A stretch of 13,003 bases of DNA, taken from positions 3,535-16,537 of the forward strand of contig DHWV01000067.1 in assembly GCA_002413355.1 (NCBI GenBank), written 5' to 3'. This document shows, piece after piece, positions 7,552 to 13,003 of this stretch. The translations under genes and the position numbers were made by a program. Position 1 is the stretch's first letter. Every line of letters begins with the position of its first letter. The DNA is from Desulfobulbaceae bacterium UBA5173 (GTDB lineage Bacteria > Desulfobacterota > Desulfobulbia > Desulfobulbales > Desulfobulbaceae). Below the pieces are notes generated by a model. It was given only the letters and a program-made list of their open reading frames with translations, was not told the DNA's origin and made no database searches.

Positions 7552-7810
7552 AGCCTCTCCTCTCTGCTGGTGTTGCCTCTCTTGCACTGATCAGGCGAAC
7601 GAAATTGCCACGTTCCGCATACGAGACAAACAGCAAACGTTCCTGGTCAGATTCCCCGATGATGATATAACGATTTTCGTCATAGGAATGATCTGGGTCG
7701 TAAAAATCTAGATACAGAGGATCATCAAAAACCGTTTTGGCTTCAATAAATGATATGCCATGCTTTATAAAATTAGCGGCGGCCTTGTTTTCGTCCCATT
7801 CATATTGCAT
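7538..7810 (-). CDS. BrnT-family ribonuclease toxin, copy 1 (DUF497)
   Basis: The 90-residue protein starts MQYEWDENKAAANFIKHGISF, the typical BrnT/DUF497 opening (YEWDExKAxxNxxKHGxxF), and continues with TVFDDP, DPDHS, RYIIIG and the C-terminal ISAREATPAERRGYE. BrnT toxins are RelE-fold ribonucleases that halt translation. The strands and the catalytic-type basic/acidic residues appear intact, so the toxin is probably functional. The ATG at 7810 has an AT-rich upstream region (ATATAAAT about 8 nt before it) but no good Shine-Dalgarno sequence. Its TGA lies 14 nt inside the antitoxin frame. It is about 57% identical to the second toxin at 8221-8493 in an ungapped comparison I made by eye. Confidence 0.88.
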   Translation of the reverse strand: MQYEWDENKAAANFIKHGISFIEAKTVFDDPLYLDFYDPDHSYDENRYIIIGESDQERLLFVSYAERGNFVRLISAREATPAERRGYEKG

Positions 7811-7852
7811 AGCAAATTTATATTTCTGTCTAATTCAGCCAATGTCCATTCT

Positions 7853-8002
7853 TTAAAGCTGCGCATAAGCTGCTGTCAGTCTGCCTGAATCCTCACTCCG
7901 CACAATTTGTCCGTTTTCCCATAGCTCATTGCAGGACAGGTCTATCTCATCATTCCAAAAAATACCAAAGCCGCTTGCGTCAACCACAAGACTAACGCGC
8001 AG
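7853..8002 (-). pseudogene. 3' remnant of a DUF2442-like gene
   Basis: Between the two toxin-antitoxin pairs the minus strand reads about 49 residues to a TAA at 7853-7855, including SGFGIFWNDEIDLSCNELW and ending AAYAQL. The pattern G(F/Y)GxxWNDxIDLSxxELWENG is what I recall from the C-terminus of DUF2442 proteins, usually encoded beside DUF4160 partners. The open frame is closed upstream by a TAA at 8027-8029 and has no start codon with a ribosome site, so this looks like the surviving 3' end of a gene whose 5' part was replaced. It overlaps the last 11 nt of antitoxin 2 in another frame, which suggests the junction lies there. A small expressed peptide from the internal GTG is possible but unlikely. 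DUF assignment is from memory. Confidence 0.5.
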
Positions 8003-8234
8003 CAGTGCCGTGCTTTCCCCGGCTGGTTATACGTGATGCTTGTTCTGCAATGCTCAGAAGGCCATGCAATGCTTCATTGACTGCCTTAGAGGTTGGAAAC
8101 GCCTTGGCAATCTCCGGCTCAAGCAGCACGACCGACATACCTGCTTCTGCCTCAGTGAAAAACTTCCCACGTTCGAGTTTCTTAAAGTCAGAACGTTTAT
8201 ATTCCGGGCGCATGTCGTCTTCAGCCTTCTTCAT
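7992..8234 (-). CDS. Antitoxin of BrnT-type pair 2 (ribbon-helix-helix-like)
   Basis: The predicted protein has 80 residues from the ATG at 8234, which has AAGGAAG about 6 nt upstream; the GTG at 8249 is an alternative but lies before the ribosome site. It shares the layout of antitoxin 1: an N-terminal RPEYK segment, then VVLLEPEIAKAFP and SKAVNEALHGLL, expected to form a ribbon-helix-helix unit. The basic tail TSRGKHGTAAR is unlike antitoxin 1, and its last codons run into the DUF2442-like remnant, so the C-terminus may be a product of the recombination that left the remnant. The gene overlaps its toxin by 14 nt, exactly as in pair 1. Likely roles are toxin neutralisation and autorepression, by analogy with BrnA. 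Confidence 0.75.
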   Translation of the reverse strand: MKKAEDDMRPEYKRSDFKKLERGKFFTEAEAGMSVVLLEPEIAKAFPTSKAVNEALHGLLSIAEQASRITSRGKHGTAAR

Positions 8235-8493
8235 AGAGCTTCCTTTCACCTCGTGTTGCGAGACGGGCGGTAATGATTCTAATCGTGCCTGTGCGATAGG
8301 TGTGACATACAGACAGCAGTCTTCCTAAACTCGAATGACCGAATGTGATATAGCGGTCTTCTTTATTGGAATGGTCTGGATCGGGGCCTGAAAGCGAGAG
8401 AGGATCAAGAAATACGGTGGCGGCTTCGTCAAAGCTGACTCCATGCTTTTCGATATTGGATGCCGCCTTTATCTCATCCCATTCGTAATCCAT
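8221..8493 (-). CDS. BrnT-family ribonuclease toxin, copy 2 (DUF497)
   Basis: The 90-residue protein opens MDYEWDEIKAASNIEKHGVSF and keeps the BrnT landmarks in the same positions as copy 1: TVFLDP, DPDHS, RYITFG, the strand RIITARLAT and a terminal ER..YE. The two toxins have equal length and about 57% ungapped identity by eye, so they are paralogues or relatives acquired separately. Divergence is highest around residues 52-72 (copy 2 HSSLGRLLSVCHTYRTGTI), where toxin-antitoxin specificity or activity could differ. The ATG at 8493 has AAGGA about 12 nt upstream, directly after the T-rich tail of the ppaC terminator. The TGA lies 14 nt inside the antitoxin gene. Expected activity is RNA cleavage that stops growth until antitoxin returns. 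Confidence 0.88.
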   Translation of the reverse strand: MDYEWDEIKAASNIEKHGVSFDEAATVFLDPLSLSGPDPDHSNKEDRYITFGHSSLGRLLSVCHTYRTGTIRIITARLATRGERKLYEEG

Positions 8494-8506
8494 GACGCAC
8501 CGATAT

Positions 8507-8545
8507 CCTTAAAACAACAAAAGGATCGGCACTGCCGCCGATCCT
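8507..8545 (-). terminator. Intrinsic terminator downstream of ppaC
   Basis: The arms AGGATCGGC (8522-8530) and GCCGATCCT (8537-8545) pair perfectly over a 6-nt loop. On the minus strand the stem is followed by TTTTGTTGTTTT. It lies 43 nt after the ppaC stop and just before toxin 2, so it should isolate the toxin-antitoxin array from ppaC transcription. Confidence 0.85.
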
Positions 8546-8588
8546 CGGTGTTCACTGCCGGAATGCTTTCCCCGGTTCAGCAGGCATC

Positions 8589-9515
8589 TCAGCAGCCGAA
8601 CGCCTTCTGGAGGTTGGGAATTGTCTGCTTCTTGCGGCTCATCATGCCCGGAATCCACATGGAATTACCGGTCATCTTGGTGTTAAATGCACCCTCAATC
8701 ATCGAAGCATCATCTGACAGCACCATCAGCTCGGTGCCCTCTTTGACCACATCGGTCAGCATCAGCAGCACAGTGTGCTGGCCGCCTGCTGCCTTCTTCT
8801 CCTGCATGGCCTTGTACAGAGCCTCGCGGATAGCCGGAGTAGCCTGATCCAGAGCAGCAAGCTCCAGCTGACCACAGCCGACCGTCTTGCCCTTCATGTC
8901 GAAGTCTTTGTAATCGCGGTTCAGTAAGTCCATAGCCGGAATGCCTTCGATAGCACTTTTGGCCTTCAGCATCTCCATGAACAGCGCATCGGTGTCCTGC
9001 ACAGCAGCAATTGTCTTCAGCTCGGCAACTGCCTTCTTGTCTTCCTCAGTGCAAGTCGGAGACTTAAAGTTGACGGTGTCGCTGAGGATGGCGGACATCA
9101 TCAGGCCAGCAATCTTCGGCTGAATGGCCACGCCTTCGACATCATACAGCTGCTTCAGCACGGTGCCGGTACAGCCTACGGGCTTGACGTAGCAGAAAAT
9201 CGGGCTGTTGGTGGTCACGTCGCCGATTTTGTGATGATCAATAATGGCCACTACGTTATCCGCGCTCAGGTTATCTGGGGCCTGCTTCAGGTCACTGTGA
9301 TCAACCAAAGCAACAGTCTTGCCAGCGGCATCCTTCATGATCTCCGGCGCAGGCACGTTGAAGCGGCGCAACACAGCCTGGGTCTCCGGGTTCAGCTCGC
9401 CCTGCATAGATGCAATCGCATCGGTGCCTTTGGCCTTCAGCAGCTCGGCATAAGCAATTGCAGCGGTTACGGAATCAGTGTCCGGGTTCTTGTGCCCGGT
9501 AACATATACGGCCAT
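8589..9515 (-). CDS. ppaC: Manganese-dependent (family II) inorganic pyrophosphatase
   Basis: The 308-residue enzyme hydrolyses pyrophosphate to two phosphates in the cytoplasm. It has the DHH-family metal site: H8, D12, D14 in GHKNPDTDS, D72 in LVDHSD, DHH at 93-95, and the downstream SDTVNF aspartate. The C-terminal DHHA2 domain ends with the substrate-binding SRKK at 293-296. There are no CBS domains, so this is the short, unregulated form. GGAGG at 9524-9528 precedes a tandem ATGATG at 9518/9515. I chose the second because the spacing is 8 nt and it gives the family start MAVYVTGHKN; the first adds one Met. In sulfur-metabolising bacteria this activity pulls sulfate activation by Sat forward, and sat lies 1.3 kb away on the same strand. 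Its own promoter and terminator make it monocistronic. Confidence 0.96.
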   Translation of the reverse strand: MAVYVTGHKNPDTDSVTAAIAYAELLKAKGTDAIASMQGELNPETQAVLRRFNVPAPEIMKDAAGKTVALVDHSDLKQAPDNLSADNVVAIIDHHKIGDVTTNSPIFCYVKPVGCTGTVLKQLYDVEGVAIQPKIAGLMMSAILSDTVNFKSPTCTEEDKKAVAELKTIAAVQDTDALFMEMLKAKSAIEGIPAMDLLNRDYKDFDMKGKTVGCGQLELAALDQATPAIREALYKAMQEKKAAGGQHTVLLMLTDVVKEGTELMVLSDDASMIEGAFNTKMTGNSMWIPGMMSRKKQTIPNLQKAFGC

Positions 9516-9620
9516 CATTGTTTCCTCCAAAAATGGATGTGAAAGAATATGCAGCAAAAAAATTGTATTGAAATGCCGCGATCCGGCGGCTGGTTGCAGA
9601 CTTTGACATATGCTCCGTAT

Positions 9621-9649
9621 TATTTAGCCCGTTCGCCCGGCAGCGTCAA
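9621..9649 (-). promoter_or_regulatory. Candidate sigma-70 promoter of ppaC
   Basis: On the minus strand TTGACG (9644-9649) is followed after 17 nt by TAAATA (9621-9626). The -35 box is close to consensus; the -10 box is weaker but AT-rich in a GC-rich setting. This predicts an untranslated leader of about 95-100 nt before ppaC. Confidence 0.55.
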
Positions 9650-9775
9650 GGGGAAAAGCGGCGGATTCTCGTGCCCGGCAAGCACCTGCCCAATTTTCCT
9701 TTGCCGACTGCTGCCGCAATCTGATAGAGTAGGAGCAGCACATTCAGAAAAAAACCATAAAACAGCAGGAAAGCC

Positions 9776-10738
9776 ATGAAGAGCAGGAAAAACAGGCGGC
9801 AGGAAAAAACAGGCGGGAAGCTGACGCTTCAGTCAGTGGCCTTGGGCTGCACAGTGCTGGCGGCGGTGCTGGCCGGAGCGTGGATTCTCTTCCCGACAGA
9901 GCTGGAAAAGGCCGTCAAGCAGCTACCGAAACTGCTCAATATTCCGCAGTCTGAACCGGCTGCACAATCTTCTCTTCCGCTCTTGCCGTCGAAAAACGAA
10001 ACAAAAACTGTCGTCGCGCCTTCTGATGGACCGCCGGTCAGCATCAATCTGCCCACGGCAACAGCGCAGCCTGAGCAGACTCCCATCGCCGCAGCGGAGA
10101 AAAAAACTCTGCCGCCCATGACATGTAGCCAAGCGTCAGGCCGTCTGCGCACTTTTCTCGATGATCTGGACAAAAAGAATTATATTCAAGACTTCAAGCT
10201 CAAGCAGCCAGTGCGGAAGCAGCTCGACAACCTGAAAGAGAAGCTGGCAGCCAAGCCGCCTGCGGTGGTGCGGGAGACTGATGATCTCTACACCGTGATA
10301 GGCAACACCGCTCATTTTTTTCGGGTCATCGGCAAAGACAACATCCTGCTGCTGAAGAGCATTTTGGAGCATGAAAAAGACGGGATGGAGAACATGGCCG
10401 CCGCGCTTCATGCTGCCAGCATCGGCCCAGACTGCCCGGCAGACACCGTGCAGCTGCCGTTTAACGCCGCATATGAGTATTCAGTCTTTTTCCTCAACAC
10501 CATCGGCGGGCGTTCGTATCTGTTCCGCCGCGAGGCGAGAACCCGCTTGCTAACTAATTATTACGCCCTGCTGCTGATTGATGAGGCGAACGTGCGCGGT
10601 CTTAACAGTCATGGCATGGACATCAGCGGGGCCATTCAACCGCTGATCCGCGAGATTGAGGCGACCAACCAACTCGTCCGCAAGGATGAATATCTGGCCA
10701 AGCTGCGCGAGCTGGCGGAACGGTATCCGGTGAAATAA
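9776..10738 (+). CDS. Uncharacterised membrane-anchored protein with periplasmic helical domain
   Basis: I do not recognise this 320-residue protein. It has a very basic N-terminus (residues 1-16), one hydrophobic segment (about 18-40), a Pro/Ala/Ser/Thr-rich linker (about 55-115) and a mainly helical C-terminal domain (about 116-320). The basic-inside rule predicts a single-pass inner-membrane protein with the large domain in the periplasm. The domain has just two cysteines, C117 and C220, which could form a disulfide. There is no lipobox or catalytic motif that I can see. The ATG has AGGAA 5 nt upstream; a weak promoter-like TTGCCG with a GATAGA 16 nt later lies at 9701-9728. It is divergent from ppaC and convergent with sat, so it is a single-gene unit set between two sulfate-activation genes, with no evident functional link. 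Confidence 0.85.
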   Translation: MKSRKNRRQEKTGGKLTLQSVALGCTVLAAVLAGAWILFPTELEKAVKQLPKLLNIPQSEPAAQSSLPLLPSKNETKTVVAPSDGPPVSINLPTATAQPEQTPIAAAEKKTLPPMTCSQASGRLRTFLDDLDKKNYIQDFKLKQPVRKQLDNLKEKLAAKPPAVVRETDDLYTVIGNTAHFFRVIGKDNILLLKSILEHEKDGMENMAAALHAASIGPDCPADTVQLPFNAAYEYSVFFLNTIGGRSYLFRREARTRLLTNYYALLLIDEANVRGLNSHGMDISGAIQPLIREIEATNQLVRKDEYLAKLRELAERYPVK

Positions 10739-10760
10739 GCCTGCGCAAGTTGCGCAAACA

Positions 10761-10792
10761 AAAAAGGAGCTGCCGGGTGGCAGCTCCTTTTT
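10761..10792. terminator. Bidirectional intrinsic terminator between the membrane protein gene and sat
   Basis: The 14-nt arms AAAAAGGAGCTGCC (10761-10774) and GGCAGCTCCTTTTT (10779-10792) are perfectly complementary around a GGGT loop. Each strand shows a GC-rich stem with a T-run after it, so it should terminate both the plus-strand gene ending at 10738 and sat ending at 10813. Confidence 0.93.
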
Positions 10793-10812
10793 CATTCCGT
10801 TTGCTCGGCGGA

Positions 10813-12090
10813 TTACATGCCTGCGCCGGAAGCAGCTTTCTGCATCTTGACCTCAACCTTCTCGGTCAGGCCACTGTAGTAGCCCCGCAGATGCTCCAGA
10901 ACTTCCTCACGGCCAAAGTGGTCAACAACCTCTTTGCCCTCAGACAGCGCCTTGCGCAGCTTGGTGCCGGAGAGGATGACGCGGTCTTCCTTGGTGTGGT
11001 TGCAGGTGCGCAGCGAAGCCATGCCATCGCACTTATGGCAGTAGAAGGTCCAATCAATCTTCATCGGCTTGCAAAGCAGGTCTTTGCCAGCAATACCAGT
11101 GGTCGGTACGCGGTCAAAAATCTCCTGCGCCTCGAACAGACCGTAGAAATCGCCTACACCAGCATGGTCACGACCAATCAGCATGTCGGTGATGCCGTAG
11201 TTCTGGCGGAAGGTAGCGTGCAGCAGAGCCTCACGCGGGCCTGCATAACGCATATCTAACGGGTAGCCTGCATTGATCACGTTGTCTTTGACAAAGTAGT
11301 TGTCAATCAGGATTTCGATAGCCTTCACGCGTACCGGAGCAGGAATATCGCCCGCCTTCAGGTTGCCGATCAGGGAGTGAATCAGCACGCCGTCGCAGAC
11401 CTCGATGGCGATCTTGGCCAAGAACTCATGCGAGCGGTGCATCGGGTTGCGCAGCTGAAGCGCAGCAACCTTGGCCCAACCACGCTCCTCGAACATAGCG
11501 CGGGTCTCTGCCGGGGTCAGGTACACGCCCGGATACTCTGCCGGATAGCTGCCCTGGGACAGAACCTTCACCGGGCCAGCGATGTTCACATCCTTCTGGT
11601 TCATGACCATGATCACGCCGGGATGATCTGCCGGAGCAACCTGCCAGAATTTGCCATCCACAGAGTCCGCGCCGCAACCCATGAAGACCTTCTCGCATTC
11701 CCACTTCTTGTCAGCCTCGGTCATGTCAAACTTCTCTGAGACCTTCATGGTGGCAATGATTTCGCCGTCTGCTTCTAAAGCGATCTCATCACCAGCGGTG
11801 ATGGCGTTGGCATCGTCCTTGGTGATGTCCAAGGTGATCGGCACCGGCCAGAAGGTACCATCAGCAAGCTGGAAGTTCTCACAAACGTTCTTCCAGTCAG
11901 CCTTGGTCATGAAGCCAGCCAGCGGAGAGAAACCGCCGATGCCCATCATGATCAGGTCGCCCTTAGCGCGAGCACTGACTTTAACCTTCTTCAGGCCTGC
12001 GGCTTTCTCTTTCTCTGCGGCCAGCTCGCTGCCATGAAGCAGAGCACAAACCAGACCTTTGCCACCGTGGGGGGCTACTAATTTAGACAT
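10813..12090 (-). CDS. sat: Sulfate adenylyltransferase (ATP sulfurylase), dissimilatory type
   Basis: The 425-residue homo-oligomeric cytoplasmic enzyme makes adenosine 5'-phosphosulfate and pyrophosphate from ATP and sulfate, or runs backwards in sulfur oxidisers. Visible motifs are the nucleotide-binding LQLRNPMHRSH (211-221) and GRDHAG (306-311). A CHKC...TCNH cysteine/histidine cluster (C351, C354, C363, H365) matches the zinc site of the bacterial dissimilatory enzymes. There is no C-terminal APS-kinase domain. Length is normal. The ATG at 12090 has GAGGAAA 4 nt upstream. The gene appears to be monocistronic, with a promoter at about 12127-12155 and the bidirectional terminator at 10761-10792. 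Genes for APS reductase or Qmo are not in this window, so direction of the pathway cannot be told here. Confidence 0.97.
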   Translation of the reverse strand: MSKLVAPHGGKGLVCALLHGSELAAEKEKAAGLKKVKVSARAKGDLIMMGIGGFSPLAGFMTKADWKNVCENFQLADGTFWPVPITLDITKDDANAITAGDEIALEADGEIIATMKVSEKFDMTEADKKWECEKVFMGCGADSVDGKFWQVAPADHPGVIMVMNQKDVNIAGPVKVLSQGSYPAEYPGVYLTPAETRAMFEERGWAKVAALQLRNPMHRSHEFLAKIAIEVCDGVLIHSLIGNLKAGDIPAPVRVKAIEILIDNYFVKDNVINAGYPLDMRYAGPREALLHATFRQNYGITDMLIGRDHAGVGDFYGLFEAQEIFDRVPTTGIAGKDLLCKPMKIDWTFYCHKCDGMASLRTCNHTKEDRVILSGTKLRKALSEGKEVVDHFGREEVLEHLRGYYSGLTEKVEVKMQKAASGAGM

Positions 12091-12126
12091 AATTTCCTCG
12101 TGAAGTTAAGTGTTCTGTTTTGATTT

Positions 12127-12155
12127 CGTATAAAAACACGCCGTATCAGACGCAA
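12127..12155 (-). promoter_or_regulatory. Candidate promoter of sat
   Basis: On the minus strand TTGCGT (12150-12155) and TATACG (12127-12132) are separated by 17 nt, about 37 nt before the sat ATG, giving a leader of roughly 30 nt. Both boxes are partial matches (3/6 and 4/6), but the spacing and position are right and the surrounding region is AT-rich. Confidence 0.45.
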
Positions 12156-12284
12156 GTGACGACAAGCAGATAAAAAAACTGCTAAGTATAGGACGAACAG
12201 CCATGAAGTCAAGAGGAAAGTTGCGGCAGCGGAAAAACATCGTTTTGCGGCCTCACTGCTCGGATTCTACCAGCTCCGTATGGC

Positions 12285-12323
12285 AAAAGAAAGAGCATTC
12301 CACACCCATCGTTGGAATGCTCT
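12285..12323 (-). terminator. Intrinsic terminator downstream of the repeat protein gene
   Basis: The arms AGAGCATTCC (12292-12301) and GGAATGCTCT (12314-12323) form a perfect 10-bp stem with a 12-nt loop. On the minus strand the stem is followed by TTCTTTT, about 24 nt after the repeat-protein stop codon. Confidence 0.8.
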
Positions 12324-12346
12324 CAGGTTGCTCTCTGCCCTGCCGA

Positions 12347-13003
12347 TTACTTCGCTTTCAACAAAATCTGCTTGTAGATTGCTGGCAGAGCGTTCACACC
12401 CTTACTAAACTTGAAGCTGACCGTGCAGTCAGCGAGGATTGCACCGGTGGTATAGACGTTGCCGCTCCAGCTTCCTGCTGGGCAAGTGCCGCCTACCGTG
12501 GCATCTGTCGTGTAGCCGCTGTTGGCTGTGACCGTGAAGGCTTTTGTTGTATTGTGGAGTACCGTTTGTGCTCCGATCGGGCTGATGCTGCCGCCTGTGC
12601 CTGCGCTCGGTGTCACAGTATGGGGAGTGGAATTAGACGTAAACGTGAAGCTGACCGTGCAGTCAGTGATGATTGCGCCAGTGGTATAAACGTTGCTGTT
12701 CCAGCTTCCCTGCGGACAAGTACCACCAACCGTGGTGTCTGTCGTGTAACCGTTACTGGCTGTGACTGTGAAGGCTTTGGTTGCGTTGTGATTCACTGTC
12801 TGCGCTCCGGTCGGGGTGATGCTGCCGCCTGTGCCTGCGCTCGGTGTCACAGTATGAGTGGCAATGAAACCGAAGATGACCGTGCAGTCGGCAGTTATTG
12901 CGCCGGTGGTATAAACGTTGCTGTTCCATGTTCCTGCTGGACAGGTGCCGCCAACTGAGGAATATATCGCGTAGCCGCTACTGGCTGTGACTGTGAAGGC
13001 TTT
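12347..13003 (-). CDS. InlB-like repeat protein, C-terminal part (5'-partial)
   Basis: The frame is open from the window edge to the stop at 12347, giving 218 residues; the apparent start at 12850 is only a GTG valine codon within a repeat. The protein consists of tandem units of 75-78 residues with the pattern HTVTPSAGTGGSI.P.GAQTV..N.TKAFTV.A..GY....VGGTCP.G.W..NVYTTGAI..DCTV.F. They resemble divergent InlB B-type/bacterial repeat domains of secreted and surface proteins. Each unit has two cysteines (GGTCP and DCTV), likely a disulfide, which points to export. The last unit is followed by a short tail ending in a basic ILLKAK, with no LPxTG, PEP-CTERM or type IX sorting signal seen. A role in adhesion or matrix is plausible but inferred. 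The N-terminus, signal peptide and repeat number lie outside the window. Confidence 0.85.
   Translation of the reverse strand, partial: KAFTVTASSGYAIYSSVGGTCPAGTWNSNVYTTGAITADCTVIFGFIATHTVTPSAGTGGSITPTGAQTVNHNATKAFTVTASNGYTTDTTVGGTCPQGSWNSNVYTTGAIITDCTVSFTFTSNSTPHTVTPSAGTGGSISPIGAQTVLHNTTKAFTVTANSGYTTDATVGGTCPAGSWSGNVYTTGAILADCTVSFKFSKGVNALPAIYKQILLKAK
12421..13003 (-). repeat. Tandem 234/225-bp repeats inside the InlB-like gene
   Basis: Copies begin (plus-strand phase, at CCGTGCAGTC) at 12421, 12655 and 12880, giving unit lengths of 234 and 225 bp; the third is cut by the window edge. The 9-bp difference is a three-codon deletion in the linker between units. Two copies share an exact 40-bp block (12583-12622 and 12817-12856). 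Confidence 0.9.

Noticed and set aside
9549..9779. 76-residue plus-strand frame upstream of the membrane protein gene, ending in a 4-nt ATGA overlap with it
   Set aside because: It covers the candidate ppaC promoter and leader, has no ribosome site and no protein-like pattern; the ATGA overlap is probably chance.
12165..12183. AGCAG/CTGCT inverted repeat around an A-tract upstream of sat
   Set aside because: A 5-bp stem with a 9-nt loop is weak, and no gene ends beside it, so a terminator call is not supported.
12203..12958. 251-residue cysteine-rich plus-strand frame with internal repeats
   Set aside because: The repeats are the antisense reading of the InlB-like repeats on the minus strand, which have the convincing protein pattern and a terminator.
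12421..13003. Possible CRISPR array or intergenic repeat because of regular direct repeats
   Set aside because: The units are 225-234 bp, lie in an open reading frame and encode a conserved protein domain; there are no short repeats with unique spacers.

Overview
The window most resembles a chromosomal segment of a sulfur-metabolising Desulfobacterota bacterium; a Desulfobulbales-type organism (sulfate reducers, sulfur disproportionators, cable bacteria) is my best guess. The grounds are a dissimilatory-type ATP sulfurylase (sat) close to a manganese-dependent family II pyrophosphatase (ppaC), a large hybrid histidine kinase, and tandem BrnT-type toxin-antitoxin loci. The taxonomic call is an inference; no rRNA or other marker gene is present.

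Layout. Positions 1-1752 (+) hold the 3' part of a hybrid sensor kinase (HisKA, HATPase, receiver, HPt), cut by the window edge. It converges on a long run of minus-strand genes. Read in the direction of transcription these are: ppaC (9515-8589) with its own promoter and terminator; two tandem BrnT toxin/antitoxin pairs (8493-7992 and 7810-7339) with a decayed DUF2442-like fragment between them; aroB (7286-6189); and a very compact block of an FmdB-type zinc ribbon protein, an SPFH protein with three C-terminal zinc ribbons, a 414-residue protein with two zinc ribbons, a CDA/TadA-fold deaminase and a radical SAM enzyme (6139-1766). In this block the genes are separated by 15 nt, 3 nt, a 4-nt GTGA overlap and a roughly 38-nt overlap. 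Positions 9776-10738 (+) encode an uncharacterised membrane-anchored protein. It converges on sat (12090-10813, -) through a strong bidirectional terminator. The right edge (12347-13003, -) is the C-terminal part of a secreted or surface protein built from InlB-like repeats of about 75-78 residues, each with two cysteines.

How the genes relate. Sat and PpaC belong to one pathway: Sat activates sulfate to APS and releases pyrophosphate, and PpaC removes the pyrophosphate (or the flux runs in reverse in sulfur oxidisers). They are separate transcription units about 1.3 kb apart. The most unusual feature is the zinc-ribbon/SPFH/deaminase/radical-SAM block behind aroB. Its gene spacing suggests co-translation, but I do not recognise it as a described system. 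The BrnT pairs look like a local duplication or serial acquisition and mark a small accessory patch between housekeeping genes.
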